This document shows, one piece after another, positions 39,151-47,633 of a DNA stretch of 64,000 nucleotides (position 1 is its first letter; the number at the start of each line of letters is the position of its first letter). The notes beneath the pieces are model-generated. The model had not been told where the DNA came from, did not search any database, and saw nothing but the letters and a program-made list of their open reading frames with translations. Position numbers and translations under genes: made by a program. This DNA is from Curtobacterium sp. MCJR17_020 (GTDB lineage: Bacteria; Actinomycetota; Actinomycetes; Actinomycetales; Microbacteriaceae). The stretch is from assembly GCF_003234365.2 (NCBI RefSeq), contig NZ_CP126260.1, forward strand, positions 2,604,001-2,668,000, given 5' to 3'.

Positions 39151-40110
39151 ATGCCGCGCGCCGCGATCGTCGTCAACCCCGTCAAGGTCGACCTGCGGGT
39201 CCTCCGCAACACCGTCACGGCCGAGGAGGAGCGGAACGGCTGGGCTCCCACGTCCTGGTTCGAGACCGCGGCGTCCGACGACGGCCGTGCCGCTGCGGTC
39301 GACGCGCTCGCCACCGCGCCGGACGTCGTCCTGGTCGTCGGCGGCGACGGCACGCTGCGCGTCGCAGCCGAGGTGCTGCACGGCTCCGGCGTGCCACTTG
39401 CCGTCCTCCCCGTGGGGACCGGGAACCTGTACGCCCGGAACCTGCGCATCCCGCTGAACGACGTCGCCGGCTCGGTCCGGGCCGCCTTCGGTGGGACCGA
39501 TCGGCCGGTCGACCTCGCGTTCGCCGAGCTCACGGACCCGCAGGGCACGACGACGCGCCACGCCTTCCTGGTGATGGCGGGCATCGGCCTCGACGCGAAC
39601 ATGGCGGCCAACACCAACGCACGCCTGAAGAAACGGTTCGGGTGGCTCGCGTACTCCGACCCGATCATGCGGTCCGTGATCGGCAACCGGCAGATCGACC
39701 TGCGGTACCGACTCGACGACGGTGACACCCGGACGATGCGGGCGCACACCGTCATCGTCGGGAACTGCGGTACCCTGACCGCCGGCGTCCTGCTGCTGCC
39801 TGCGGCGGAGCCGGACGACGGGGTCCTCGACGCGGTCGCGTTCCGCCCCGGGCGGACGGTCGGCTGGGCCGGCGTCGGCTACGGCCTGTCCCTGAACCGC
39901 TTCTTCCACCGGACCGGCTTCGGCCGCTTCCTGTCGTGGCTCATCCCGGCCACCCGGACGCTGCGGTACACGAGCGCACGGGTCCTCGACCTCGAGCTGG
40001 ACCAGCCCGAGCAGGTCCAGCTCGACGGCGACCCCTTCGGCACCGTGGTCGCGGTGCGGCTGACGGTGGACCACGGCGGGCTCACCATCCGGGTGGGGCC
40101 GTCGCGGTGA
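39151..40110 (+). CDS. Diacylglycerol kinase family lipid kinase
   Basis: A 319-residue DAGK_cat protein that would phosphorylate diacylglycerol, sphingoid base or a related lipid. The N-domain starts I-V-V-N-P-V-K-V, and the ATP loop is V-V-G-G-D-G-T-L-R near residue 64 with V-G-T-G-N-L-Y-A-R near 92. The C-domain includes F-L-V-M-A-G-I-G-L-D-A-N-M near 140 and the closing V-Q-L-D-G-D-P-F-G near 290. ATG 39151 is used because the fold starts there and a TATCGT box ends 6 bases earlier without a ribosome site. The next gene is convergent across a perfect palindrome. Confidence 0.9.
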   Translation: MPRAAIVVNPVKVDLRVLRNTVTAEEERNGWAPTSWFETAASDDGRAAAVDALATAPDVVLVVGGDGTLRVAAEVLHGSGVPLAVLPVGTGNLYARNLRIPLNDVAGSVRAAFGGTDRPVDLAFAELTDPQGTTTRHAFLVMAGIGLDANMAANTNARLKKRFGWLAYSDPIMRSVIGNRQIDLRYRLDDGDTRTMRAHTVIVGNCGTLTAGVLLLPAAEPDDGVLDAVAFRPGRTVGWAGVGYGLSLNRFFHRTGFGRFLSWLIPATRTLRYTSARVLDLELDQPEQVQLDGDPFGTVVAVRLTVDHGGLTIRVGPSR

Positions 40111-40116
40111 CCACGT

Positions 40117-40162
40117 GATGACGGGAGGCCCGGTGCCAGCTGGCACCGGGCCTCCCGTCATC
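40117..40162. terminator. Perfect 46-bp palindrome (repeat family copy), bidirectional terminator
   Basis: Two 23-base arms meet at 40139/40140 with CCAGCTGG at the centre. It lies between the convergent lipid kinase and mtlD genes, 6 bases behind one stop and 20 behind the other. Core GACGGGAGGCCCGGTGCC is shared with copies at 46512-46561 and 52746-52787. Confidence 0.85.
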
Positions 40163-40182
40163 GCTGGGCCACGTCGAGAGCG

Positions 40183-41349
40183 TCAGCCGCGCGCGACACG
40201 CACGCGATCTGCGAACGCTGCGTGCAGCGGGTGCTCCACGGCCAGGCCGGTGATCTGCGTCACCACCTCGGCATCGGACGTGTCCGAGGCCAGGAGCGCC
40301 TGCAGCTCGACGCTCTGCTGGTCGTCCGCGACGTCGAAGCGGAGCGCCGCGCCCATCGCGTCGAGCAGTGCGGTCGGCTCGGTGCCGTCCTCGGCCAGCG
40401 CCGCCGCGGGCGAGACGAAGCGCTCGTCGCGGGACAGCTTGCGGAGCGGCTGACGGCCGACGCGCGTGACCGTGTCGGGCAGGTGCGGGTTCTCGAACCG
40501 AGCGATGATCGCCTGCACGTAGGCGCGGTGCACCTCGGGGTCGAGTTCGTGGCGGCGGACGAGCAGGTCGCTCGTCTCGGCGAGGACGGACTCGAGCTCG
40601 GAGCGCACGGCGGGGATCGCGATGGCGTCGGAGATCTTGTCGGCCCCGGCGACGAAGCCGTGGTACGCGACGGTGGCGTGCCCGGTGTTCACCGTGAAGA
40701 GCTTGCGCTCGATCGAGGCAGCGAGGCCGTCGACGTAGTGCGCGCCGGGGATCTCCGGCTCGTTGCCGCCGAACGGCGTGCGGTCGATGGCCCACTCGAA
40801 GTAGGTCTCGACGGTGACGTCGAGGCCGGCGCCCTCGGGCTGGGCCGGCACGATGCGGTCGACGGCGGTGTTCGCGAAGACGACCTTCGCGAGCGCCGCG
40901 TCACGGCCCTCGGCCGGGAGCGCGTCGACGATGAACTCGCGCAGACGGTCCGTGGCGTTCAGCGCGTTCTCGCACGCCATGACGGCGATGGGCGCAGCGT
41001 CCGCGTCGCGCTGCTGCAGCGCCCGCGCGATCACCGGCGCGATGAACTTCAGGACGTTCGGGCCCACTGCGCAGGTGACGATCGCGGCAGCGGCGATCTC
41101 GGTGACGACGCCGTCCTCGTCCTGGGCGCTGTTCAGGGCGCGGAAGTTCGTGACCTCGTGGTCCTGCGCTCCGGTGCCAACCTCGTGCACGGTGTACGAG
41201 TCGGCGGCGGCGAGGGCGTCGATGAGCGGCGCGGCGACGTCGGCGAAGACGACCTCGTAGCCCGCTTCGTGCAGGAGGAGCCCGACGAAGCCGCGGCCGA
41301 TGTTGCCGGCACCGAAGTGGACGGCGGTGCCCCGGTCGGTGGTGCTCAC
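40183..41349 (-). CDS. mtlD: Mannitol-1-phosphate 5-dehydrogenase
   Basis: Oxidises mannitol-1-phosphate to fructose-6-phosphate with NAD+. The 388-residue protein opens with H-F-G-A-G-N-I-G-R-G-F-V-G, the MtlD-type NAD motif, and has K-L-F-T-V-N-T-G-H-A-T-V-A-Y near 215 with the catalytic lysine region (K-x-x-x-x-N-x-x-H). The start overlaps the IIA stop by 4 bases. Last gene of the mannitol operon, before a palindromic terminator. Confidence 0.94.
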   Translation of the reverse strand: MSTTDRGTAVHFGAGNIGRGFVGLLLHEAGYEVVFADVAAPLIDALAAADSYTVHEVGTGAQDHEVTNFRALNSAQDEDGVVTEIAAAAIVTCAVGPNVLKFIAPVIARALQQRDADAAPIAVMACENALNATDRLREFIVDALPAEGRDAALAKVVFANTAVDRIVPAQPEGAGLDVTVETYFEWAIDRTPFGGNEPEIPGAHYVDGLAASIERKLFTVNTGHATVAYHGFVAGADKISDAIAIPAVRSELESVLAETSDLLVRRHELDPEVHRAYVQAIIARFENPHLPDTVTRVGRQPLRKLSRDERFVSPAAALAEDGTEPTALLDAMGAALRFDVADDQQSVELQALLASDTSDAEVVTQITGLAVEHPLHAAFADRVRVARG

Positions 41350-41783
41350 TCGTTGACCTCGCCGAGGATCGACAGGATCGCGCTGGTGTCGGCCGCGTCG
41401 GTGAGCTTCTGGACCTCGTCCTCGTCGGAGAACACGATCGCGATCTTGGACAGGATGTCGAGGTGCTCGTTGTTCACGCCGGCGATGCCGACGACGAAGC
41501 GCACGGGGTTGCCGTCCCAGTCGATCGGGCTGGCGTAGCGGATGAACGACAGTGCGGACGACTTGATGGCGTCCTTCGCGTCGTTCGTGCCGTGCGGGAT
41601 GGCGAGGAAGTTGCCCATGTACGTGGACACGCTCTTCTCGCGCTCGAGCATCGCCGGGTAGTAGTCAGCGGTGACCGCGCCCGCAGCTTCGAGGATCTCG
41701 GCCGCCTCCTTCATCGCCTCCGACTTGGTCGGCGCGGTGTCCTCGGTGTGGATCCGGATCTGGCTCTCCTGCAGGACGGGCAT
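41346..41783 (-). CDS. mtlF: PTS mannitol transporter subunit IIA
   Basis: A 145-residue EIIA domain that takes phosphate from HPr to the IIB domain of the mannitol permease. The active site His is in L-A-I-P-H-G-T-N-D-A near residue 66. It is separate from the IICB protein, as in many Gram-positives. A strong hairpin lies between it and the permease gene upstream. Translation of mtlD is coupled to it. Confidence 0.93.
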   Translation of the reverse strand: MPVLQESQIRIHTEDTAPTKSEAMKEAAEILEAAGAVTADYYPAMLEREKSVSTYMGNFLAIPHGTNDAKDAIKSSALSFIRYASPIDWDGNPVRFVVGIAGVNNEHLDILSKIAIVFSDEDEVQKLTDAADTSAILSILGEVNE

Positions 41784-41812
41784 CGTGGTTCTCCTTGGTG
41801 TTCGACGGCATG

Positions 41813-41846
41813 TCGGAGGGGACGGGGATGTCCCCGTCCCCTCCGA
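41813..41846 (-). terminator. 16-bp hairpin between mtlA and mtlF
   Basis: TCGGAGGGGACGGGGA (41813-41828) pairs perfectly with 41831-41846. It sits inside the operon, behind the permease gene and ahead of the IIA ribosome site, so it is likely a partial terminator or mRNA stabiliser and not a full stop. Confidence 0.6.
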
Positions 41847-41873
41847 TACTGCACTTCGTTACTGGTGGTGGCG

Positions 41874-43412
41874 TTACTGGTTCTTGAGCTGCTCGACGAC
41901 CTGGTCGTACTGCGGCGCGTTCATGAAGTTGCCGACCGACACGTGCTGTGCGTTCGGGTTCTTCTGCTTGGCGCGGTCCGTGAGCTCTTCCTGCGTGATG
42001 ATCAGGTCTTCGTCACCGGTCAGGTTCGCGATCGCCTTGTTGGAGACCGTGACCCCTTCGATGCCCGCCTTCTTGATCTTGTTGCGCAGGACGCTGGCGC
42101 CCATCGCGCTCGAGCCCATGCCGGCGTCGCAGGCGAAGACCAGGTTCTGGACCCTCGTCGCGGTGGCGGTGGTGCCCGACGCGGCGGCCTCTTCGGTGTT
42201 GGCCGGGGCGTTGTTCCCGAGCAGACCCGCGGTCGCCGAGTTCACGTCGCGGCCCTTGTTCGCCTGGAGCTTCGCCATCGCGGCGCTCATGTCACCGCCG
42301 CCGTTGGCCAGGTCGCGCTTGCGGCTGGCGAGCAGGAAGAACGACGAGACCGCGAACGACACCGCGGCGGACAGGACGACCGACAGGATGACACCGAGGA
42401 AGCTGTTGCGCTCCGTGGCACCGAGGACGGCGAAGATCGATCCGGGCGATGCCGGAGCGACGAGACCGGACTGGAACGCGACGTTCGTCGCGACGCCCGT
42501 GGCACCACCGAGGATGACGGCGATGAACAGGACCGGCTTCTGCAGCACGTACGGGAAGTAGATCTCGTGGATGCCACCGAAGAACTGGATGATGATCGCG
42601 CCGGGAGCGGTCGAGCGGGCGATGCCGACACCGAAGAAGGTGAAGGCGAGGAGCAGACCGAGGCCGGGGCCGGGGTTCGCCTCGAGCAGGAACAGGATCG
42701 ACTTGCCGGACTCCTGGACCTGCTGCGCGCCGAGCTGGTCGAGCACACCGTGGTTGATCGCGTTGTTCAGGAAGAACACCTTGGCCGGCTCGATGATGAC
42801 GCTGGCGAGCGGCAGCAGCGAGTGCTGGACGAGGAAGTTCACGGCGTCGCCGAGGCCCTCGGCGATGAGCTTGAACAGCGGGGCGAGCCAGAAGAACCCG
42901 GCCATCGCCAGACCGAAGCCGAGGATGCCGGCCGCGTAGTTGTTGACGAGCATCTCGAAGCCCGGCTTGATCTTGCCGTCCCAGATCTTGTCGATCTGCT
43001 TGATGAGGTACGCACCGAGCGGTCCGCAGATCATCGCGCCGAGGATCATCGTGGTGCCGTTCGCACCGATGATGACGCCCATGGTCATGATCGACCCGAC
43101 GACGGCGCCGCGGGTCTCGTAGACCATCCGGCCGCCCTGGATCGCGATCGCGAGCGGGATGAGGTACGTCAGGATCGGCCCGACGAGGCCGACGTTGGCG
43201 ACGCCGCCCGTCTCACCGAAGCCGCCGAGGATGCCCACGGGCGTCCAGCCGGTCTCGATGAAGAAGGCGGTGATGATGCCCCACGCGATGAAGATCGCGA
43301 TGTTGGGCATGACCATGCCGGAGAGGAACGTGCCGAACTTCTGAACGGCGACGCGTGCGCCGCCCCGCGACTTCGCGGGTGCGTCGGGCGCTGCAACGGA
43401 CGACGTTGTCAT
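41874..43412 (-). CDS. mtlA: PTS mannitol transporter subunit IICB
   Basis: Imports and phosphorylates mannitol. The 512-residue membrane protein has an EIIC domain (about 20-355) with M-V-M-P-N-I-A-I-F-I-A-W-G, an N-N-Y-A-A-G-I-L-G segment, and F-G-G-I-H-E-I-Y-F-P-Y, the mannitol-family sugar loop. A linker of about 60 residues leads to the IIB domain (about 415-512) with the phospho-Cys in F-A-C-D-A-G-M-G-S-S-A. It is expressed with the IIA and mtlD genes and lies directly downstream of enzyme I. Confidence 0.95.
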   Translation of the reverse strand: MTTSSVAAPDAPAKSRGGARVAVQKFGTFLSGMVMPNIAIFIAWGIITAFFIETGWTPVGILGGFGETGGVANVGLVGPILTYLIPLAIAIQGGRMVYETRGAVVGSIMTMGVIIGANGTTMILGAMICGPLGAYLIKQIDKIWDGKIKPGFEMLVNNYAAGILGFGLAMAGFFWLAPLFKLIAEGLGDAVNFLVQHSLLPLASVIIEPAKVFFLNNAINHGVLDQLGAQQVQESGKSILFLLEANPGPGLGLLLAFTFFGVGIARSTAPGAIIIQFFGGIHEIYFPYVLQKPVLFIAVILGGATGVATNVAFQSGLVAPASPGSIFAVLGATERNSFLGVILSVVLSAAVSFAVSSFFLLASRKRDLANGGGDMSAAMAKLQANKGRDVNSATAGLLGNNAPANTEEAAASGTTATATRVQNLVFACDAGMGSSAMGASVLRNKIKKAGIEGVTVSNKAIANLTGDEDLIITQEELTDRAKQKNPNAQHVSVGNFMNAPQYDQVVEQLKNQ

Positions 43413-43480
43413 GTGCGGTGACTTTCTGTGTGGTGGAGCTGCTGCGTGGTGCGGGGAGGGGTGGTGCCGGTGGTGCGTGC

Positions 43481-45136
43481 TCAGGCGGCGTGCGCCGCGG
43501 CTGCGGCGGACTTCGCGGCCGCCGCCGTGCTCGCGGCGAGTGCCGCCTGGGCCATCTCACGGGCCTGCTCGAGCGTGTGCTGACCGAGTTCGGCGCGCAC
43601 GTCGGCCAGGGCCGCGGGAGTCATGGAGAGGGTGGTGGCGCCGAGGCCGACCAGCACGACGGCGAGCAGCGGGTCGGCAGCGGCCTCGCCGCAGATGCCG
43701 ACGGGCTTGCCCGCGTCGGCACCGGCCGCACCGAGCTGCGCGACGAGGCGCAGGACAGCGGGGTGCCACGGGTCCTGGTAGGACGCGACGGTGCCGAGCA
43801 TGCGGTCGGCGGCCATCGTGTACTGGGTCAGGTCGTTCGTACCGATCGACACGAAGTCCGCGTTCTGGAAGACCTGTTCGGCCATCAGCGCGAGCGACGG
43901 CACCTCGGCCATCACGCCGGCGGTGCGGATGCCGAGCTCGCGGGCCAGGGTGACGAAGTACTCGGTCTCCTCGGCATCGGCGACCATCGGGGCCATGACC
44001 CAGAGGTCGGCCTCGGTCGCGGCGTCCGCCTGGGCCAGTGCGACGAGCTGGTCGCGCAGCACCTCGGGGTGGTTCCGCAGCGCACGGAGTCCGCGACGGC
44101 CGAGCGCCGGGTTCTCCTCGTCCTTGTCGGTGAGGAACGGCAGCGGCTTGTCGGCGCCGGCGTCGAGCGCACGGACGACGACCTTCTTGCCCGGGAACGC
44201 GGCGAGGAGCTGACGGTAGGACTCGGTCTGCTCGTCGACGGTCGGCGCCTTCGGCGAGTCGAGGAAGAGGAACTCGGTGCGGAAGAGCCCCACGCCCTCC
44301 GCACCGAGAGCAACGGCGCCCGCGGCGTCGGCGGGGCTGCCGAGGTTCGCGAGCAGGGGCACGAGGTGGCCGTCGGCCAGGGCACCGGCGGTGAGCGGTG
44401 CGGCGGCCGCGGCGAGCCGGTCGGCGATGCGCTGCTCGACCTCGGCCACCAGGGCCTCGGACGGCTCGGTCACGACGGTGCCGGCGACGGCGTCGACGAC
44501 GATCGGCTGCCCGTCGGCCAGGTCGTCGGCACCGGTGACGCCGACGATCGCGATGATGCCCTTGGCGCGGGCGAGGATCGCGGTGTGCGAGGTCGGGCCG
44601 CCGTCACGGGTGACCAGCGCGAGGACCTTGTCGAGGTCCAGCAGTGCGGTGTCGGCCGGAGCGAGGTCACGGGCGACGAGGACGAACGGGGTGTCCGACT
44701 CGGGAACGCCGGGGGCGTGCACGCCGCGGAGCTTCGCGATGATGCGCTGGGCGACGTCGTCGAGGTCGGCCGCGCGCTCCCCCATGTAGCCGCCCATGCC
44801 GACGAGCAGATCGCGGAACTGCGTGAACGCCTCGTACACGGCGCGTTCGGCGTTGGTGCCGCCGTCGATGCGCGTGTGCACGTCGTCGAGGAGGGTCGGG
44901 TCCTGCGCCATGAGCGCCTGCGCCTCGAGCACGGCCTGGGCGTCGCCGCCGGCGAGCTGTCCGCGCTTGTTGAGGTCCTCGGCCACCGCGGCCAGTGCGT
45001 CGTGCACGGCCTGCTTCGCGTCGTCCGCCGAACCGGTCAGGGCGTCCTTCGACGGTTCGCCGAGCGGGTCCGCCATGCGGAGCACGGGGCCGTGGGCGAC
45101 GCCGCGGCCGACGCCGGTGCCGAGCAGTTCGGACAT
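43481..45136 (-). CDS. ptsI: Phosphoenolpyruvate--protein phosphotransferase (PTS enzyme I)
   Basis: Starts the PTS by moving phosphate from PEP to HPr. The 551-residue protein has the active His in G-G-P-T-S-H-T-A-I-L-A-R-A near residue 185, the PEP site with L-F-R-T-E-F-L-F near 290, and the C-terminal G-I-C-G-E-A-A-A-D with the catalytic Cys near 495. ATG 45136 follows AAGGAG. The Ala-rich C-terminal tail is ordinary for this group. It heads the mannitol cluster, while HPr lies on the other side of the divergent regulator. Confidence 0.95.
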   Translation of the reverse strand: MSELLGTGVGRGVAHGPVLRMADPLGEPSKDALTGSADDAKQAVHDALAAVAEDLNKRGQLAGGDAQAVLEAQALMAQDPTLLDDVHTRIDGGTNAERAVYEAFTQFRDLLVGMGGYMGERAADLDDVAQRIIAKLRGVHAPGVPESDTPFVLVARDLAPADTALLDLDKVLALVTRDGGPTSHTAILARAKGIIAIVGVTGADDLADGQPIVVDAVAGTVVTEPSEALVAEVEQRIADRLAAAAAPLTAGALADGHLVPLLANLGSPADAAGAVALGAEGVGLFRTEFLFLDSPKAPTVDEQTESYRQLLAAFPGKKVVVRALDAGADKPLPFLTDKDEENPALGRRGLRALRNHPEVLRDQLVALAQADAATEADLWVMAPMVADAEETEYFVTLARELGIRTAGVMAEVPSLALMAEQVFQNADFVSIGTNDLTQYTMAADRMLGTVASYQDPWHPAVLRLVAQLGAAGADAGKPVGICGEAAADPLLAVVLVGLGATTLSMTPAALADVRAELGQHTLEQAREMAQAALAASTAAAAKSAAAAAHAA

Positions 45137-45388
45137 TCGAGACTCCTTCATCTCACACGCGCTTGCGGTGGGGTGTTCGTTCGGTGCGCGCACGGCTGCG
45201 ACGGGACCTCGCCGGTGCGGCTGAGCAGCACACTACCCCGATCCGCGTTGACAAACAAACACATCCGGGGATAAAAATGCAGAAACAGATGCCCGTTTGC
45301 GTCTGGCGGCCAGCCGCTCCGGCTCGGTTCTGTCAGGTTCGTGCCCGGTCATGTCCGTTCCGTTCCGACCAGGAGACGACGAGGTCCG
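45137..45388. promoter_or_regulatory. Divergent ptsI / deoR control region
   Basis: An A+T-rich patch in very high G+C DNA. On the plus strand TTGACA (45248-45253) and TAAAAA (45272-45277), 18 bases apart, make the best consensus promoter of the window, pointing at the DeoR gene. On the minus strand TTGTTT and TAGTGT, 17 bases apart, point at ptsI and share the same bases. Direct repeats AAACACATCC (45257-45266) and AAACAGATGC (45283-45292) flank the plus-strand -10 and could be DeoR operators. Confidence 0.6.
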
Positions 45389-46159
45389 ATGTACGCACCA
45401 GAACGCCACCAGCGCATCGTCGAGCAGGCGCGCGCGCAGGGGCGGGTCGACGTCAAGGACCTCGCCGAGCTGCTCGAGGTCACGCCCGAGACCATCCGCC
45501 GCGACCTCACCTCGCTGGAGCGACGGGGACTGGTCCGACGTGCCCACGGCGGGGCGATCCCGGTCGAACGCATCACGATCCACCCCGGTGTCGGCGACCG
45601 GGGCGGCATCAACCAGGCCGAGAAGATGGTCATCGCCGAGGCCGCGCTCGAGGAGCTGCCGGAGAACGGTTCGATCATGATCGACGCCGGCACCTCCACC
45701 ATCTGCCTCGCCGAGATGCTGCCGACCGACCGCGGACTCACCGTCGTCACGCACTCCCTCCCTGTCGCGATGGCCGTCGCGAACCGCCCGGGCATCGACC
45801 TGCACCTGCTCGGCGGCAACATCCGCAGCGACTCCCTGGCCGGCGTCGGGACGTGGACGCACCAGCTCATCGGCATGGTGAGCGTCGACGTCGCCTTCGT
45901 GAGCATCAACGGGATCACCCCGGAGCGCGGCCTGACGACCCACAACATGGCCGAGGCGGCGGTGAAGTCGGCGATGATCAAGTCCGCCCGCCGCAGCATC
46001 CTGCTCGCCGACCACACCAAGTTCGGCCGCGAGGAGTTCGGCCGCGTCGCACCCCTCGCCGCCATCGACACGATCATCACCGACCCCGCTGTCAACCTCG
46101 ACCTGGTCCGCGAGGTCGAGGCCGCCGGCACCGAGGTGTTCTGGCCCGGTCGACCCTGA
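45389..46159 (+). CDS. DeoR/GlpR family transcriptional regulator
   Basis: A 256-residue sugar-phosphate-responsive repressor. The N-terminal HTH has V-D-V-K-D-L-A-E-L-L-E-V-T-P-E-T-I-R-R-D-L, the DeoR signature with the recognition helix, followed by R-R-A-H-G-G-A. The C-domain (about 75-230) has M-I-D-A-G-T-S-T and later K-S-A-M-I-K-S-A and A-D-H-T-K-F-G, the sugar-phosphate pocket. ATG 45389 has AGGAG 20 bases and GAGG 6 bases upstream. It probably controls the mannitol PTS genes from the shared divergent promoter; the inducer is not known. Confidence 0.92.
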   Translation: MYAPERHQRIVEQARAQGRVDVKDLAELLEVTPETIRRDLTSLERRGLVRRAHGGAIPVERITIHPGVGDRGGINQAEKMVIAEAALEELPENGSIMIDAGTSTICLAEMLPTDRGLTVVTHSLPVAMAVANRPGIDLHLLGGNIRSDSLAGVGTWTHQLIGMVSVDVAFVSINGITPERGLTTHNMAEAAVKSAMIKSARRSILLADHTKFGREEFGRVAPLAAIDTIITDPAVNLDLVREVEAAGTEVFWPGRP

Positions 46160-46228
46160 CCGCTCGCCCGACCCGCCCATCCGGCGCTCGCTAGCATGAG
46201 CGCACCACCCATCGACAGGAGTACATCG

Positions 46229-46501
46229 ATGTCCGAAGCCACCCGCACCGTGACCGTCGCCAGCGCGTCCGGCCTGCACGCGCGCCCCGCGTCCCTCTTC
46301 GTCCAGACCGTGACGGCCTCCGGCCACCAGGTCACGATCGCCAAGGGCGACAAGTCCGGCAACGCCGGCAGCATCCTCGCCCTGCTCGGCCTGGGCATCG
46401 AGAACGGCGACGAGGTCAGCCTCACCGTGACCGGCGACGACGCCGAGACCACCGCCGACAGCCTGGTCGAGTTCCTGCAGACGGACCACGACGCGGCCTG
46501 A
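46229..46501 (+). CDS. ptsH: Phosphocarrier protein HPr
   Basis: Carries phosphate from enzyme I to IIA domains. The 90-residue protein has the active His17 in A-S-G-L-H-A-R-P-A-S and the regulatory-site region K-S-G-N-A-G-S-I-L-A-L-L-G-L-G. AGGAG is well placed before ATG 46229, and TAGCAT (46191-46196) may be its -10. It could serve both the mannitol IIA and the orphan IIA at 17764. A palindromic terminator follows directly. Confidence 0.95.
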   Translation: MSEATRTVTVASASGLHARPASLFVQTVTASGHQVTIAKGDKSGNAGSILALLGLGIENGDEVSLTVTGDDAETTADSLVEFLQTDHDAA

Positions 46502-46511
46502 CGCCGCACTG

Positions 46512-46561
46512 CGACGGACGGGAGGCACGGTGCCAGCAGGCACCGTGCCTCCCGTCCGTCG
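46512..46561 (+). terminator. 50-bp palindrome (repeat family copy), terminator of ptsH
   Basis: Perfect 23-bp arms (46512-46534 and 46539-46561) with loop AGCA. One arm base pair differs from the other family members (GGCACGG instead of GGCCCGG) and the partner base is changed to match, i.e. a compensatory change that keeps the stem. Confidence 0.85.
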
Positions 46562-46748
46562 TGCGGCGGCCCCACCGCCGTGCCCCGCCCGCCCCGTCCG
46601 TCCGCCCCGCCCCGGGGTTCCGAAATCTCGGCATCTCGGCGTCGCCCGCGTCGGGCTGTGGAACCTCGGCGAACGGCACGCGGCGAGTCGTGGAACCTCG
46701 AACCGGTGCGGTCCGAGGCTGTCGGCACCCGCCGATAAGGTGGTCGGC

Positions 46749-47591
46749 ATGACACGCCTGCGCCTCGCATCCGTCAACGTCAACGGCGTCCGCGCCGCCT
46801 TCCGCAAGGGCATGGGCGACTGGCTCGCCACCCGCGACGTCGACGTGCTCGCCCTGCAGGAAGTCCGTGCGTCGAGCGAGGACCTGGCCGGTCTGCTCGG
46901 CGACGAGTGGGACATCGTGCACGACCCCGCGACCGCCAAGGGCCGGGCGGGGGTCGCGATCGCCTCGCGACACTCCGCCCAGATCCACCGCGTCGCCCTC
47001 GGACCGGACGAGTTCGACTCCGCCGGCCGCTGGCTCGAGGCCGACTACGAGATCGGCGGCAGCACGGTCACGGTCGTGTCCACCTACGTCCACTCGGGCG
47101 AGGTCGACACCCCCAAGCAGGACGAGAAGTGGAAGTTCCTCGACGCCATGACCGAGCGGCTGCCCACCCTCCGGGCGCACAACCCGCTCGCCGTCGTCGT
47201 CGGTGACCTGAACGTCGGGCACGACCAGCGCGACATCAAGAACTGGAAGGGCAACGTCAAGCGAGCGGGCTTCCTGCCGCGCGAGCGTGCCTACTTCTCG
47301 CGCTTCTTCGGTGCCGACGGCGAACCGGTCGAGGGCGCAGACGGCTCGACGGGCCCGGGGCTCGGCTGGGTGGACGTCGGTCGTGCGCAGGCCGGCGACG
47401 TCGAGGGGCCGTACACGTGGTGGTCCTGGCGCGGCCAGGCGTTCGACAACGACACCGGCTGGCGCATCGACTACCAGATGGCCACGCCCGACCTCGCGGC
47501 GAAGGTCACGGAGTACACGGTCGACCGCGCCGCGGCGTACGACCAGCGATGGTCCGACCACGCTCCCGTGGTCGTCGACTACGAACTCTGA
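46749..47591 (+). CDS. xthA: Exodeoxyribonuclease III
   Basis: AP endonuclease and 3'-5' exonuclease of base-excision repair. The 280-residue EEP-fold protein has A-S-V-N-V-N-G-V-R near residue 7, the metal Glu in A-L-Q-E-V-R-A, V-V-G-D-L-N-V-G-H with catalytic Asp/Asn near 155, and the closing W-S-D-H-A-P-V-V-V-D. TAAGGT (46736-46741) ends 7 bases before the ATG and there is no ribosome site, indicating a leaderless mRNA. The longer upstream frame is non-conserved. Confidence 0.93.
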   Translation: MTRLRLASVNVNGVRAAFRKGMGDWLATRDVDVLALQEVRASSEDLAGLLGDEWDIVHDPATAKGRAGVAIASRHSAQIHRVALGPDEFDSAGRWLEADYEIGGSTVTVVSTYVHSGEVDTPKQDEKWKFLDAMTERLPTLRAHNPLAVVVGDLNVGHDQRDIKNWKGNVKRAGFLPRERAYFSRFFGADGEPVEGADGSTGPGLGWVDVGRAQAGDVEGPYTWWSWRGQAFDNDTGWRIDYQMATPDLAAKVTEYTVDRAAAYDQRWSDHAPVVVDYEL

Positions 47592-47633
47592 TCCCCACTC
47601 CTTGCGCTCCACCTGACCCACAGGAACACCACC

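Noticed and set aside
40117..40162. Insertion sequence or MITE end
   Set aside because: No transposase, no flanking target duplication visible, and the position behind two convergent stops is fully explained by a terminator. The dispersed family is reported separately.
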